A DNA stretch of 64,000 bases, from NCBI GenBank assembly GCA_035222895.1, contig JAVYIG010007514.1, positions 37,023-101,022 of the forward strand, read 5' to 3'. This document shows positions 10,876 through 22,112 of this stretch, piece after piece. Under the pieces are notes generated by a model. That model was not told the origin of the DNA and did no database searches. It was given only the letters and a program-made list of their open reading frames with translations. Source of the stretch: Strongylocentrotus droebachiensis. Lineage: Eukaryota > Echinodermata > Echinoidea > Camarodonta > Strongylocentrotidae. Every line of letters starts with the position of its first letter. Position 1 is the stretch's first letter. Made by a program: the position numbers and the translations under genes.

Positions 10876-13465
10876 TGCATTGTTAAACTTAATCAAAGAC
10901 ATTCATACTATACAGTGTGAGTCCAAAAGAAAGTTTACACCTAGAAAATTGCTAGTTATTTAACAAATTAAAAAGATTAAATTATTTCCATACTTACATT
11001 TGACTTACAATCAACAGAATATGTTCATGATCAATCTCAAAACAAAAATAGAAATGTGAACACAGATTTCTCTTGCCAGAGAGATAGCTGAACCTATTTT
11101 ACTCTTGTGTCTTCTAAAGCAAATTAAAACAAATAAAACTTGGTCCTAGAGATACATGTAAAAGATCCTTTCTTACTTCTGTCTTTCTTTCCCGGTATGG
11201 ATCCGACTGACCTGATGGAACTATCAGTTAGAGAACAAATGATCCAGAACAAAAGCTTAAGGATATTTCAAGAAATAAGACACATCTTGAAGTGCAAAAT
11301 ACCAACATATTTGCATTAAAACATCGATCTTACAATAAAAATGTATACATAAAAACTATTGGTAATCTAGTCTCACCCCACCAGTAAGATAGAAACATAT
11401 TATATTCATATCATTCAAGGCCTCCATGACCAACACTGTATAAAACAAAAAAAACTAACAAAATCTTATACATTTGATATCAATTAAACTTGTTGGCACG
11501 CAGGAAATTTCAGAGAGAAATGTGAAGGGGCAATAGCATAGGATCCTTCTTCTAAGGAATGAGATCCTTAACTATAATGCAAAAACAAATTTGACAGATT
11601 TTGATTGTAGTTACCCTAAAGTGGTCACTAAGTTTTCAATCATGTTACTATGCCCCATAATAAATGAACGTGATGTATATAAATATGTATATATATATTA
11701 GATACATGTCATAAGACAAATTTTGGTAGTCACTTTTTGGAATGTACAAAGAATAAACTAGTAGAAATGTTAATCTCCTGTGATATTCAGACCATTGTAA
11801 TATTTTGGTTTGTGTAAAGTTACGCCATTTTTAACAATGAATTACATTTAGTGATACATTTTGTGATAAATGGTGGTATCCCATGTATTGATCTTGAAGT
11901 AAAGCAAGTCATGAGACAGTGCTTATCCTATTACAGTGGTTACATGCTATTTTATCAAGAGAAGGACATAATAACTATCTGGATTTGAAGTTTCAAATTC
12001 ATTTTTAACTTACTCAATTAATCAATTATTTGAGTAGTGTAAACTATTGCAAATGTATTATATATTTTGCCTTATGTCTGCTGTTTGAACAACTGTATGT
12101 TTATCTCATACTGGGCCATTTCTATCATTTTAATCTTGTATCTGTCACTAATATGATGAAAAAAACTGTGGTATATCTTCTTCGTATGTGATCTACTTGT
12201 TATACTGTCTGTGTGTATTACACAATGAATACTATATATAAATGCTGGTATCAAGATTTTTAGCCAATTCTATTGTGATGGTAATAATTCATATATCACC
12301 TTTTCCCATGTATTCAAAGCATTTTGAATTATAGATATCTAAAGCTGATAAAGTAAATTAGGTCCTGCTGTATGAATGAATGAATAAATAAATATCTCCT
12401 ATAGACTCATGGTATGATATTTTCATCTTACCTGCAAAGTGACCCCAAGCAGTATTATACTATAGGTATCAAGTAGCCATTAATTGAATAGTTACCCTAT
12501 TGACACTGTATACTTCAACAAATAAGATGAATGTGTCAACTCCGTTACATAAATGCTTCATTAATCATTGAAGTTGTATTTTTTTTCCAGAAATCGAGGT
12601 TATCTTTTGGGAGACATCTTTCCACCTACATGTACCTTCTATGTAATTATAGCTGCCCTTAAGCTTTTACATGATTTGCGAATATATGCGCACATCTGTA
12701 TGATTTTTTTTTACTAATACATCCTTTTAATTTTATGAACAAAGTGACGATTGTATTTGTTATAAGATTTGTTATCTTTCATAATAATGCTTTAGCGCTT
12801 TAATTATTTTTTTTCCTTTCAGAAATGTAAAAAAATTACAGGTTACTGCATTTTTTGGTTGTGATACGTAAATACAAAACAAACAAGTTTTACATACAAA
12901 TATAATATATTTTTATTAAATGCTAGGCTCGACTAGCACTTGTGCTAACTTCTAGTTCCCATTAACAACTTCACCAATATATGAGTTACCCACATAGTTA
13001 CATGTATATATTGTACATTGAAATTGAATAGTATGTAGATCTGTGTCTACATTTTGTTTTAAAACCATTACTGTTCAGTCAACATTACTTTTCTGTTATG
13101 TATACATGTATCAGTATTATTCTTTGTATCGTATAATTGTTCATATACTGTCATTATTGTGATGTGTCGTTGTTACTAAATTCAATTTTAAATCAAAATT
13201 TAAATCACTGAAGTTTTACATATTAAGTATCATTAAGTAAGTGATTGGCCCTTCATCAAAGCCGATGGGATTGAGATAATTTAGTAGCCAATGGGTTAAT
13301 ACCTAATAAAAGTATATATGTGATTGCGTGCCAAGTCCATATCAGCTGGTTGATCTTGGAACCCTAGGGATCATTATGAACAATACGCATGATTAAGCTT
13401 TATTATCTCATTTTATAGATATTATATCACATGTGATAAGAAGGCAAAATAAATAACAGACTCTG
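10876..13465. other. Duplicated non-coding spacer
   Basis: Non-coding part of the segmental duplication. It contains polyadenylation signal AATAAA at 11132, a dispersed repeat at about 12920-12970 with the TAGCACTTGTGCTA palindrome, and a sequence at about 10915 (CAGTGTGAGTCCAAAAG) that resembles a transposon terminus. No gene is seen. Confidence 0.5.
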
Positions 13466-13613
13466 GGCCCTGTTTTTATGAAACTTGTTATCAATAACAA
13501 CTGCCAAACATGTATAACAAATCTGCTTATAGCAAATAAAATGCAAGGATTTCAGTAGCTTATAACAATTATCGCATATTGTTATTGATAACAATTTTAT
13601 ATGACAGGGTCCT
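13466..13613. mobile_element. Short hairpin MITE-like element, copy 1
   Basis: About 148 bp. The left end CCCTGTTTTTATGAAACTTG continues into TTATCAATAACAA and is inverted at the right end as TTGTTATTGATAACAA through ATGACAGGGTCC. The homologous element at 20829-20978 lies at the same place in the second duplication copy, so insertion predates the duplication. Confidence 0.7.
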
Positions 13614-14010
13614 GGGGGTTTCTTTAAACTCTGAAAAAGTAATCATATGTTACATATTGGGTCTATGAATAATTGCAAGATATAAAATATTGATTCTTAA
13701 AGATTTCTTTGCCAAGCTATACCATTAAGTGGAACTTATTTCATGTTTTGACAATTGGAGGAATTACATTATATGCTATCTAGATGTTGTACTTTGTGTA
13801 AAGCCTTTGATTTTCACTGGTTGTATGATGAATTATCTAATCAATAAATGTAAATAAACACATGCATACTCTTAATGAATTAATGCAGAGTTGTCTTTAT
13901 TTAGAGTGTTTAAGGGTGTTTAAGGTACTTTATACTGGACCTTGTGGCAGATTAGCCCTGTGCTAAACAAGCTATCCAATAATGTCTACTACTACTACTG
14001 TCAAAGGTAA

Positions 14011-14282
14011 AATATTAATAATATTAATTTCTTGTATAGCGCATATCACATTGTATAACTTCTCTATGCGCTTCCGAAGAGTTTTGGAACATATTACCCT
14101 AGCTTGAGCTCCGGCAGTCGTAATCAGCACACAGTGCATTTCAGTGCATTTACCTCACCTGTGTCGAGTGTGGCAAATGTAGATCAATATCTTGCCAAAG
14201 GACATCAGGGCCGCGGCGGGACTTGAACCGCGGACCTCCTGATCCACAGTCCTGTGACATATCCACTCAACCACGACACCTC
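14011..14282 (-). mobile_element. tRNA-derived SINE, minus strand
   Basis: Best-preserved copy of the SINE family. On the minus strand from 14282 it reads GAGGTGTCGTGGTTGAGTGG, later GCGGTTCAAGTCCCGCCGCG (B box GGTTCAAGTCC), then CTTTGGCAAGATATTGATC and a TTGCCACACTCGACACAGG body. It is absent from the matching place in duplication copy 2, so it inserted after, or was lost from, one copy. Confidence 0.8.
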
Positions 14283-14858
14283 CTTTAATCATGACAAATA
14301 AATCACTATATTGTCTCATATTTCTGTACTTTGAACATCATTTCATTAGCTTTATTATTTATAATATCATAACAAACCTGGAAAGGCTTCACTTCAAACA
14401 AAAACTAAGCCAATGGTGTGTAACATTTGGTCGTTATCATGATTTCTCATGGAACGATTAAGCTTCATGAACTTCAGTCGTATCAATCTGTGATTGCACT
14501 CAATAAAAAACATACTAAAAACTAAAAACTATAATATATAGTCAAAATCATCTTGTTGCTATCTCACAAGATCAATATTTGGAATATGTTGTACCAATGA
14601 AACAGCAAACACCTGCCTCAAAGTATGTAAAGAACTTGCACGCTATTTGCTCATTACAAGTTTACAACATAATCAACAATAACAAAATGATCACAGCTTA
14701 ACAATATGATATACTTACATAGAACAACAAGTTTTGATACATATTTTCTCAGAGGGAGATATGCGAGGTCTGCTTGAGTATACGTCTGAATGTTTTCAAA
14801 CTTGTGCTTGTTCCACAATTTTCCTCTAAATTTTCCTTTTCAAATAATTTGCAACAAG

Positions 14859-14860
14859 GT
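14859..14860 (+). promoter_or_regulatory. Candidate splice donor, orphan leader exon
   Basis: The text GCAACAAG|GTAAGACTG is a near-perfect 5' splice site and is identical to the one at 22859 in the second duplication copy. Downstream in this copy the next Ig gene is B2, with a pyrimidine-rich AG at about 15894-15895 that could be its acceptor. Inferred from sequence only. Confidence 0.4.
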
Positions 14861-14984
14861 AAGACTGTTTTTATTTCATATCAAGTTAAGAGAAAAATTT
14901 CACTGATTATAATAGATTTAAAAAGAGTAGGAATAAGATCTACAACTCTTAATACACATTTTGTTCTCCCAGAGAAAAGTGGTA

Positions 14985-15240
14985 TTAATATATCTATATA
15001 TAGATCTAGAATGAAATATAAACTACTTGTACAGGTATCCAAATGTGGTATCCAACCTGTTTATATTTGTGAACTCATCCAAGTGTTGCACCCTAGCTCA
15101 ATCTCTGTTCAAAATAAAAAAATCTGCTCTCTCAAACTTCTGTGCAGAACAATTCATATGGGTATAGGGCATTTCATTAGATAGCACCAGAACTTTGGAA
15201 TAAACTTCCACAAAAATGTATACAATTGTTCTTAAATGTG
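14985..15240 (+). pseudogene. LINE ORF2 C-terminal relic
   Basis: A plus-strand frame reads RMKYKLLVQVSKCGIQPVYI, then CELIQVLHPSSIS and, after a stop at about 15182, QNFGINFHKNV. This fits the tail of LINE reverse-transcriptase proteins, typically 'RI.YKLL..FKC..G..P.YL.EL', then 'G..AF...AP.LWN.LP..I'. Stops and lack of core RT motifs show a dead fragment. It lies between the two copies of the segmental duplication. Confidence 0.6.
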
Positions 15241-15912
15241 TAATCTAAGTTTGTGTGACATTAATACAGTGATGTTCTAATACGCACTGACACCATGTTG
15301 GTATTATCAATTTACTGAGCAATATACTATTATCATTATCATATTTTAGTTAGCAGCCCTGAAATGTATAAACTTTAGAATAGGAAGCACATTACATAAT
15401 TGAATTAAACATGCTCATCAACTATTCTATCTATCTATTTTTATATTTAGGTTGATAACACCATCTTGGTCATATTCAAAGTTGACTTGAGCAGATTGAT
15501 TGTGTGAAGAGACCTCAACGTTTTTCTTCTGGAATACCATATTCAATATTTGACATATATAGTTCTACTGAGTACAACTTTGTAACTGGACATTAAGAAA
15601 CCAACCATTTTTTTTTTTAAAGAATGTACCTTCAAACTTTTCTGGAGAAGATCCAACATCTCAAAGACATTGCCAGTAGCAGAACCTCTTTTCTGACGTT
15701 TGGTCACTTACATCACTCAGGATCAGATGCTGAAATCTTGTGTAATTTCAACCAATAACAAGGATGTGCAGTAATTTTTCTTCATTTATATTACCCACAT
15801 TCTCTTGCAATTTGAAGAAGGAGAACTTTATATGAAATAAGTCTTAGTGGCTCAAAAGTAAATCTAAATATATGTTGTTTTTTTCTCACAAGAAAAATTT
15901 GATATATAAAAA

Positions 15913-16983
15913 ATGGTGAAGACAGGATTTCAGATATTGCTGATTGTATCATTATTGTCTTTCAGTCACTTACAACTCCATTTTCATGAAAACCAAAATG
16001 GAGAAATAAGTTTTAAATGTGACGATTTGTGCAACCAGACCTCTGTTACATTGCAGATAGGAAACAGAAACCCATTTTATCAGAGTGGAAAAATATCGCA
16101 CATTGGTTTGAGGCCGGCCCAAAAGAAAAGATTTCGGGTTCATCTACAGGATAGTCCTAATTTGAATGACGAAAGTCATACATTTTGCAACATTAGTATT
16201 TTAATTAGGATGGTCCAAAAAGAAGACATTGGAACATACATATGTTTTTGTCAGAAGATTGGTGAAAAGGACAAAAGTCCTCTTTCAAGAGTCTGGTTAG
16301 ATGTGTTATATCCACCAGGCAAGGCCTGCTGTGAAGTTGGAAGACATAATTCAGAAACTGAAAATGAATGGCTCTTATTGCACTGTGTAGCATCAATTGG
16401 GAGTGATCTAGGAAAGTTCCATTGCTATCAGAATGGGCGACGGGTTCCTCCATGGACAAAACTCACACAACATTACAGTATAATGCAGCAATCATTGTGG
16501 ATGGAAACTTCTCATCCAGTTTTCTGTTGTACAATAGCACACAATGAACGAAAAAGCATGTGTGAATGCAATGATTTTAAATGGGATCCCCTTCTTGAAA
16601 GAGTAGGTAATAGAACTATTGATCCTTGCCCAGCTACCACTATTTCAACCCAAAGCGACATACTAAGTTACAACAAATCTAGTACCATATCCAATTACAT
16701 CCTCTCAGAGGTATCAAAGTTGTCCTCAAACGATAAAATTATGCACATACATATTTCCATCATGTATGTTATCTTTACACTATTGGGGGCTGTTACTGCG
16801 ATAATGATTCTCCTTCTATTCACAGTATTCTGCAGAAACAGAAGATTATCTCAAAGCTCTAACAATCCTAAAACCACAGACAAAGAGGCGATACCCTCAG
16901 CAAAACATTTGTCTACAGCAGACAATTTTGCGCCTAGAAATGATAGAGTGGACAACATGCGTAAAAGGAATCCAAAGGAGTAG
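15913..16983 (+). CDS. B2: B-type Ig receptor, intact
   Basis: Single exon, 356 residues, from ATG 15913 (AAA before, G after). Signal peptide about 1-22. D1 is V-like with two cysteine pairs possible (FKCDDLC and TYICFC) and the RKGD-like 'EDIGTYIC' F-strand motif. Linker YPPGKA. D2 carries LHCVAS, HCYQNGRRVPPWT, FCC, MCECNDFKWDP and DPCP. A stalk rich in S/T follows. The transmembrane helix is about residues 279-304 with a CRNRR stop-transfer. The tail of about 50 residues is basic and lacks tyrosine. No A gene lies immediately upstream, unlike B3, B4, B5 and B7. It is the undamaged sister of B1. AATAAA at 17091. Function unknown; a surface recognition protein is the natural inference. Confidence 0.88.
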   Translation: MVKTGFQILLIVSLLSFSHLQLHFHENQNGEISFKCDDLCNQTSVTLQIGNRNPFYQSGKISHIGLRPAQKKRFRVHLQDSPNLNDESHTFCNISILIRMVQKEDIGTYICFCQKIGEKDKSPLSRVWLDVLYPPGKACCEVGRHNSETENEWLLLHCVASIGSDLGKFHCYQNGRRVPPWTKLTQHYSIMQQSLWMETSHPVFCCTIAHNERKSMCECNDFKWDPLLERVGNRTIDPCPATTISTQSDILSYNKSSTISNYILSEVSKLSSNDKIMHIHISIMYVIFTLLGAVTAIMILLLFTVFCRNRRLSQSSNNPKTTDKEAIPSAKHLSTADNFAPRNDRVDNMRKRNPKE

Positions 16984-17148
16984 TGCAGTGTTAAGCTCAG
17001 ACAAGGATATTCATACTATACAGTGCGTCCCAGAAAAAACGAAACTGAGAATTATTGATGTTTTATCATAACTTATTCACAATTATAATTAATAAATGTC
17101 ACATATTTGTAAAGCTTATAGATCCTCCTCTTTCAGTTGATGCAACTC

Positions 17149-17255
17149 ATATCGTCGCTGTTTTCACGAAGTGACGGTAGTGAAAAAAAAAATTCCATTC
17201 ACTTTGCGTTACGATTTTCCTCACTACCGTCACTTCGTGAAAATAGGGACGATAT
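17149..17255. repeat. Perfect-looking hairpin downstream of B2
   Basis: ATATCGTCGCTGTTTTCACG through GACGGTAGTGA (17149-17183) is inverted at 17221-17255 (TCACTACCGTCACTTCGTGA, then AAATAGGGACGATAT), with a loop of about 37 bases. It is absent from copy 1 of the duplication, so it belongs to an inserted element spanning about 17020-17590. Confidence 0.75.
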
Positions 17256-18201
17256 GATGCATATTTCACGCATGAGTGATTGAAAACAATTTGAAGAGAG
17301 GGTACCAAAAAGTCATTTTTAGGGCGATATCTGAATTTCAAAGAGAAAATCACACTTGTAGAAAGCTCATTTTCTGCCCTTTCATATGAAACCTCAATCA
17401 GGAAAAGTGAGCCAGGAAAAGTGAGCCAGGAATAACAAAGTTCTGTTCGTTTAAAGTAATGCTTGCATTTCCATAATTTGATCAAACAAATTCGTTTTCA
17501 CTGGCTGCCGGCCGTAGCAACAAACAGAGTTGACAAAGACTTAACTTTGTTTCGTTGACGATCAGCAATGCACAAAGAAGACGAAAGACTTGATGCAGGG
17601 CTCTGGCGTGTTCCAAAGCAAATTAAAACAAATAAATCTTAGTCCTAGAGATACATGTAATAGATCCTTTATTATTTCTCTCTATCTTTCCCGGCATGGA
17701 TCTGACTGACCTGATGGAACTACCATTTAGAGAACAACAATCTCAAGAATAATTCAAGAAATAAGACACATCTCAAAGTGTAAAATATCAACATGATAAT
17801 TGCTTGAAAATATGGATCTTGCCATCAAACTGTATTCATAAAAACAATTAGCACATAAATGTAAATTGTGTATACATATAGAATCCCAAGAAATCCCATC
17901 ATGAAAGCAAGAAGCATATAATATACTCATAAAATGCAAGGCCTCCATGACTAACACTGCATATTATCTGTACATTCAACGATTAATCCTCAAACATATG
18001 TACCTAGCAAACATTTCATTTTAAAAAGTTTTCGAATGCTGAGATAATATTTCCGGTACTCAGAGATTATGATTGTTTATGTACAAATCTTTTACCCTTG
18101 GTTGATTCAGAGATATGATATTTACATGTTGAAAATAGATATCATCTCCAGAACATCTTTAGTTTTATATTGTGCCAAGGTGAATTAGCGACTTTTCACT
18201 A

Positions 18202-18914
18202 ATGCTAAGTTCACACCGACGCCAAATTGATGGCGCATTGAATCGGCGAGCAAAGCGGCGGCAAAGCGTAACAAAGCTTAATTAAAGCGTAAAGACCGTA
18301 ATAGAGCGTGAGAAAGCTTTGAGCAATTCGGGACATTCGGCAAGAGCGCCAATTTTTTTTAAACTGTTTAAAAATTTGAGGCGATCTGTCACGAATTGCG
18401 TAAAGCGGGGAGATCGTATTAAAGCTTATCAAAGCGTCACAAAGCTTATCAAAGTTTTGCTCAAAGCGTAGGAAAGCTTAACAGAGTTCAAATTTTTGGC
18501 GCTCTTGCCGAATGTCCCGAATTGCTCAAAGCTTTCTCATGCTCTATTCCCGGCCCCCCCACTCAGGTTTCAAAATGACCGCATGCGTGTTGCCAAAATG
18601 TCCTTTTCGTAACAAAAGAAAAAGGTCGAGCCGTATTGACTTTACACACCAGACTTTTGCTGAAAAGGGGGGGTGCGGAAAAAGGCTCGTATACAAAAGA
18701 AAAAGGTCGAGCCGTATTGACTTTACACACCGGACTTTTGCTAAAAAGGGGGGGTCGGTTGGAACACGCATATGCGTACCCTAAATAACACTGAGTGGGG
18801 GGGCCGGGGCTCTATTACGGTCTTTACGCTTTAATTAAGCTTTGTTACGCTTTGCCGCCGCTTTGCTCGCCGATTTAATGCGCCATCAATTCGGCGTCGG
18901 TGTGAACTTAGCAT
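18202..18914. mobile_element. Foldback element with about 150 bp inverted arms
   Basis: Left end ATGCTAAGTTCACACCGACG is exactly inverted at the right end (CGTCGGTGTGAACTTAGCAT, 18895-18914). The arms contain repeated AAAGCG/AAAGCTT words and the GCGCCAATTTTT / AAATTTTTGGCGC pair. A second transposon sits in its right arm (18549-18808), and a partial third arm follows at 18955-19012. Non-coding. Confidence 0.85.
18549..18808. mobile_element. hAT-like non-autonomous element, 8-bp TSD
   Basis: A 260 bp insert flanked by the direct 8-bp duplication GCTCTATT (18541-18548 and 18809-18816). It has perfect 18-bp terminal inverted repeats, CCCGGCCCCCCCACTCAG at the left, inverted at 18791-18808. Internally it has two copies of an 81-bp unit starting AAAAGAAAAAGGTCGAGCCG at 18614 and 18695. 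An 8-bp target duplication is typical of hAT elements; there is no transposase. It disrupts the arm of the 18202-18914 foldback. Confidence 0.85.
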
Positions 18915-20828
18915 AACATATCTCAGGAGATCGTGAGATTTTTTGAAAAAATGACGCCGAATTGATCGCCGATTTAAAGCGCGACATTCGGCGTCGGTGT
19001 GAACTAGGCATAACATTACATATATTTCATATGTCTTTCCTCATGAATTCAACAACAACAAATCAAGAATTTTGAATTGATATCTAAAAATAAATGAAAA
19101 ATTAGTATCATGTTGAACTATTTATTTTTAAAAAAGATAACTAAAGGAATAAATCATCTAACAAAATCTTATGAATTTGATATTAATTAGACTTGTTGGC
19201 ACGAAAGAAATTTGAAGGGGCAATAGAATCCTTAATTCTTCTAATGAAATGAGATCCAAAACTAAAATACAAAAACAAATTTGACAGATTTTGCTTGTAG
19301 TCACCCTAAAGTGGTCACTAAGTTTTCTATCATGTTATTCTTCCCCATAATAAATTAACGCAATGTATATAAATATTACAAACATGTCATAAGACAAATT
19401 TTGGTAGTCACTTTTTGGAATGTACAAATAATAAAGTAGTTAGAAGTGTTCATATTAGCATCTCCTGTGATATTCAGACCATTATAATCTTTTAGTAGAT
19501 GTAAAGTTATGTTATTTTTAACAATGAATTACATTTACGGATACATTTTGTGATAAATGGTGGTAACCCATGTATTGATCTTGAAGTAAAGCAAGTCATG
19601 AGACAGTGCTTATCCTATTACAGTGTTTAATGATAGCAGTTGCGCAAGTGCAAGTTGCGCAAGTGGATACATTATGTAGATAATGAATGCACTTAAGTGT
19701 GACACACACTATTTTATCCAGAGGACATAATAACTATCTGGATTTGAAGTTTCAAATTCATTTTGAACGTACACAATTAATCAATTATTTGAGTAGTGTA
19801 AACTATTGCAAATGTATTGTATGTCTGCTGTTTGAACAACTGTATATTTATCTCGTACTGGGCCATATCTATTGTTTTAATTTGTTATCTGTCACTAATA
19901 TGATGAAAAAACTGTGGTAAATCTTGCTTTGTATGTGATCTACTTGTATTACTGTCTGCGTGTATTACACAATGAATACTGTATATAAATGCTGGTATCA
20001 AGATTTTTAGCCAATTCTTTTCAAAATTCTGATAGTAACAATTTATATATCACCTTTTCCCATGTCCCCATTTCTATCTCTCCAAAGTACAATGAAACAC
20101 AAAATCACTTGGACATAAACAAATTTAAAAAATAAAAGAGCAAGTACATGTAAGTTTGGTGTAAATTTGGCATAAGAGCAAGAATTTGCTATATAGTCTA
20201 CCATTTTACCACCACATATTTGGTCAACTTTAGGATCAACATGTCATGAGTTCAGGTTTTCAGCATGAGTCTATGTATTTGTTGTTTCTCTTCAAATTCT
20301 GTGATTTAGTAAGTGCAACAGTACTTCTTGTTTTAAATACTCAAAAATAGTCAATAATAGTAATTACTACCAATAAAAGTAGTAGTATGTAAAGCACAAT
20401 AAAGAAAACTATGATAAATTCATGTTATTATTCTGTAAAATTCTACAATTCTATAAAATATTTGTTTATCAACTTCGTCACTGGAGACTGGTATAACATA
20501 TTAAACACATAAGCTATTGATAATTCAGTCTGGAGTCTTTGGAAAATCAAATCATATCCAATTGGTTAACATGTTGCTTACAGTACATGATTGGCCCTTC
20601 ATTAAAGCCGATGGGATTGAAATAATTTAGTAACCAATGGGTTAATACCCATCAGAATAATTGTATGATTGCGTGCCAAGCTCATATCAACTGGTTGATC
20701 TTGGAACCCTGGGGATCATTATGAACAATAAACATGATTAAGCTTTGTTCTCTTATTTATGAATATTATATCACATGTGACAAGAAGGCAAAATAAATAA
20801 AAGATTCTGTATACTTCTTGGATCTGAG

Positions 20829-20978
20829 TCATGTTCCTTAAAACTTGTTATCAATAACAACTGCCACACACGCATGACAAATTTGCTTATAGCAAATCAA
20901 ATAGCCAAGCAAGGATTTCAGTAACTTATAACAACTATCGCATGTTGTTATTGATAACAAGTTTATGAAACAGAGTCC
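20829..20978. mobile_element. Short hairpin MITE-like element, copy 2
   Basis: Orthologue, within the duplication, of the element at 13466-13613. It has the same TTATCAATAACAA / TTGTTATTGATAACAA inverted pair and diverges slightly at its ends. Confidence 0.65.
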
Positions 20979-21331
20979 ATGTGGTTCTTTGAACTCTGAT
21001 AAAATAATTATGTCACATATTGGGTCAATGAATAATTGCAAGATATAAAACATTGATTCTTAAAGATTTCTTTGCCAAGCTATACCCTTAAAGTGGAACT
21101 AATGTCATGGTTTAACAATTGGAGAAATTACATTATATGCTATCTAGATGTTGTATTTTGTGTATTGTCATTGATTTCAACTGGTTGTATGATGAATTAT
21201 GTAATAAATAAATGTACATAAAAACATGCATACTCTTCATGAATTGATGCAGAGTTTTCTTTATTTAGAAGTTTGAGTAAAATATTACTGGTGAGAATTC
21301 TCAGGCATCAACACTATCTTAAAATGAGTAC

Positions 21332-22112
21332 TTAAAGCCCAAGTCCACTCGAAAAATAACTTACTTTCAATAGAACCAGAAAAATCAGACATACCAATCA
21401 AAACAAGTTTGAGCTAAATCGGATAACTAATAAGAAAGTTATGAATTTTTAATGACATGAAAAACTTTGAAAATCACTACACAAATTGGCAACTCACTCA
21501 TGAGTCTGTGACGTATGGTCCTCACTATCCACTAATTATTTTCTATATATTGATAATATAAATTTCCTATTTTCACCCTAAGAATTTTATTTCTTCACAC
21601 CAGCATCCAAGTTAGATTGTTAGTAATATGTGTTTGTGTGGATGCACAAATAAAGAGTAATTTTTGTCTAGTTAAATCATGAAAAAATTGAATTTTGATA
21701 AACTATTTATATAAAAATCAATAATTATGAAATACAATATTCAGAAAATAGTATCAATTCTTCAAAATTCATAAAAGTTTTTGGGAAATGCCATGCACGC
21801 AATATGATACAAATCATATAACCTGGGCAAAGGTATGGGGAAATCAAGTTTTGGGGGATAAAAAGGGAAATTAATGGGATTAAACTATGTAAAGCAATTG
21901 ATAAGTTGTGAGGACATGACGTCACAAACTGATAACCATCTTGGCAATTTGTGTTGTGATTCTCAATGTTCCATAGTTTTACATACTTTTTAAAAAATTC
22001 ATAACTTTCTTATTAGTTATCCGATTTTGCTCAAACTTTTTTTGATTGGTTTGTCTGATTTGTCTGCTTTTATTGAAAGTAAGTTATTTTTCGAGTGGAC
22101 TTGTCCTTTAAT
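21332..22112. mobile_element. Foldback element, about 195 bp inverted arms
   Basis: Left end TTAAAGCCCAAGTCCACTCG and right end CGAGTGGACTTGTCCTTTAA are inverted. The arms continue through 'gataactaataagaaagttatgaattttt' and 'tgtgacgt..gtcctcac'. There is no coding capacity. The 'AAGTCCACTC' terminus resembles a foldback family common in marine invertebrate genomes. It is present only in duplication copy 2. Confidence 0.8.

Larger units (their letters stand above)
9228..14910 (+). repeat. Segmental duplication, copy 1
   Basis: A block of about 5.7 kb that recurs directly downstream at 15367-22912. Matching landmarks in the same order: TATAAACGTTAGAATAGAAAGCAC at 9228, the B1/B2 gene, the 'cctagagatacatgta' block (11145; 17645), 'gacttgttggcacg' (11490; 19190), the short hairpin element (13466; 20829), and the 'ttgcaacaaggtaagactg' end (14850; 22850). 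Each copy has its own insertions. Copy 1 alone carries the SINE at 14011-14282. Confidence 0.85.

Noticed and set aside
14774-14984. N-terminal part of a 136-codon frame beginning with TTG
   Set aside because: No ATG start, and it spans the duplication boundary and a candidate splice donor. Only its C-terminal part is meaningful, as a LINE relic.
18512-18784. Frame with repeated KRKRSSRIDFTHQTFA units
   Set aside because: It is the 81-bp internal repeat of a transposon read in frame (81 is divisible by three). It starts outside the element and has no other support.
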